From positions 434,001 to 498,000 of the forward strand of contig NZ_OAOP01000002.1 of NCBI RefSeq assembly GCF_900207585.1: a DNA stretch of 64,000 bases, in the 5' to 3' direction. This stretch comes from Bacillus oleivorans (GTDB taxonomy: Bacteria; Bacillota; Bacilli; Bacillales; JC228). The notes beneath the pieces are model-generated. The model had not been told where the DNA came from. It worked only from the letters and a program-made list of their open reading frames with translations, and searched no databases. This document shows positions 63,768 through 64,000 of the stretch, one piece after another (position 1 is the stretch's first letter; each line of letters starts with the position of its first letter). Made by a program: the position numbers and the translations under genes.

Positions 63768-63980
63768 TCATCCCTGAATCGGATGGAGTCCATACTGTTT
63801 GATTCTGTTTACGATGTCTTCTTGGCCAATTTGGTTTGAATCATACGTAATCTTTACTTCCCCATCTTCGATATCGACGAGTGCCCGCTCCACACCATCC
63901 ATACCCATTAAAATCGTCTCTAATTTTTGAATAGGCTCTTCGCTGGTTGCTTCTTTTATAAATAGAGTTAAGTCCTCCAT
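63768..63980 (-). CDS. Heavy-metal-associated (HMA)-like domain protein without CxxC
   Basis: A 70-residue ferredoxin-like domain (M-E-D-L-T-L-F-I-K-E...I-Q-K-L-E-T-I-L-M-G-M-D-G-V-E-R-A-L-V-D-I-E-D-G-E-V-K-I-T-Y-D) that follows the CopZ/HMA pattern of beta-alpha-beta-beta-alpha-beta but has no cysteine at all. It can therefore not bind Cu or Zn in the classical way. Start ATG at 63980 with AAAGGATGAG upstream; the ATG at 63989 is inside that RBS. Confidence 0.85.
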   Translation of the reverse strand: MEDLTLFIKEATSEEPIQKLETILMGMDGVERALVDIEDGEVKITYDSNQIGQEDIVNRIKQYGLHPIQG

Positions 63981-64000
63981 GTGTCTCATCCTTTCTGTTT

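Overview
This 64 kb window is a chromosomal segment of a low-GC, Gram-positive, endospore-forming member of the Bacillaceae (Bacillus sensu lato; a Neobacillus/Mesobacillus-like relative would fit, but no species is claimed). The signs are strong AGGAGG ribosome binding sites, frequent GTG/TTG starts, intrinsic terminators, T-box and FMN riboswitch leaders, a fused RibBA, a deoD-yodJ-ctpA gene order like that of B. subtilis, a LigD/Ku repair pair and a spore-type alpha-crystallin protein. Most of the window is ordinary housekeeping chromosome. There is no prophage, transposase, CRISPR array, rRNA gene or complete tRNA gene.

Layout. 0-5 kb: 3' end of deoD, a VanY-type carboxypeptidase, a short YitT protein, the CtpA protease and a degenerate LCP-like protein. 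5-15.8 kb: a glycolate locus with glcE-glcF-glcD, malate synthase G (glcB), an FAH-family enzyme, an IclR regulator and an LctP-type permease. The glcEFD, glcB and permease units each carry the same GAAAC-N3-GTTTC operator. Glycolate would be imported, oxidised to glyoxylate and condensed with acetyl-CoA to malate. 16-28.5 kb: small and secreted proteins, a CAP-domain protein, acetyltransferases, an SDR without its catalytic Tyr, MATE, amidohydrolase, DedA and UppP. 28.5-31.2 kb: FMN riboswitch and ribE-ribBA-ribH, without ribD. 31.2-34.6 kb: a secreted beta-propeller/carbohydrate-binding protein lying between ribH and a diverged second copy of the ribH 3' end and terminator. 34.7-41.4 kb: tandem GNAT, a DapF-like epimerase, a 19-bp-arm palindromic element, divergent ligD and ku, and a nucleoside hydrolase. 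41.4 kb: a Fur-box promoter driving a ~92-nt RNA that looks like FsrA. 43.9-50.9 kb: tandem Trp T-boxes and trpEGDCFBA. 51-53.4 kb: pxpBCA. 53.5-59 kb: mnmH and odhAB, with two cre-like sites before odhA. 59-64 kb: small proteins, a ~21-nt-period degenerate repeat array, a YkqA-like protein, a possibly structured leader, a stand-alone FabF and an HMA-like protein.

The observations most worth following up are the FsrA-like sRNA, the shared operator of the glycolate regulon, the ribH-tail duplication around the propeller gene, a recurring class of ~20-nt-period degenerate repeats in several intergenic regions, and two leaders (61.2-61.46 kb and 23.73-23.87 kb) with RNA-like structure that I cannot assign.
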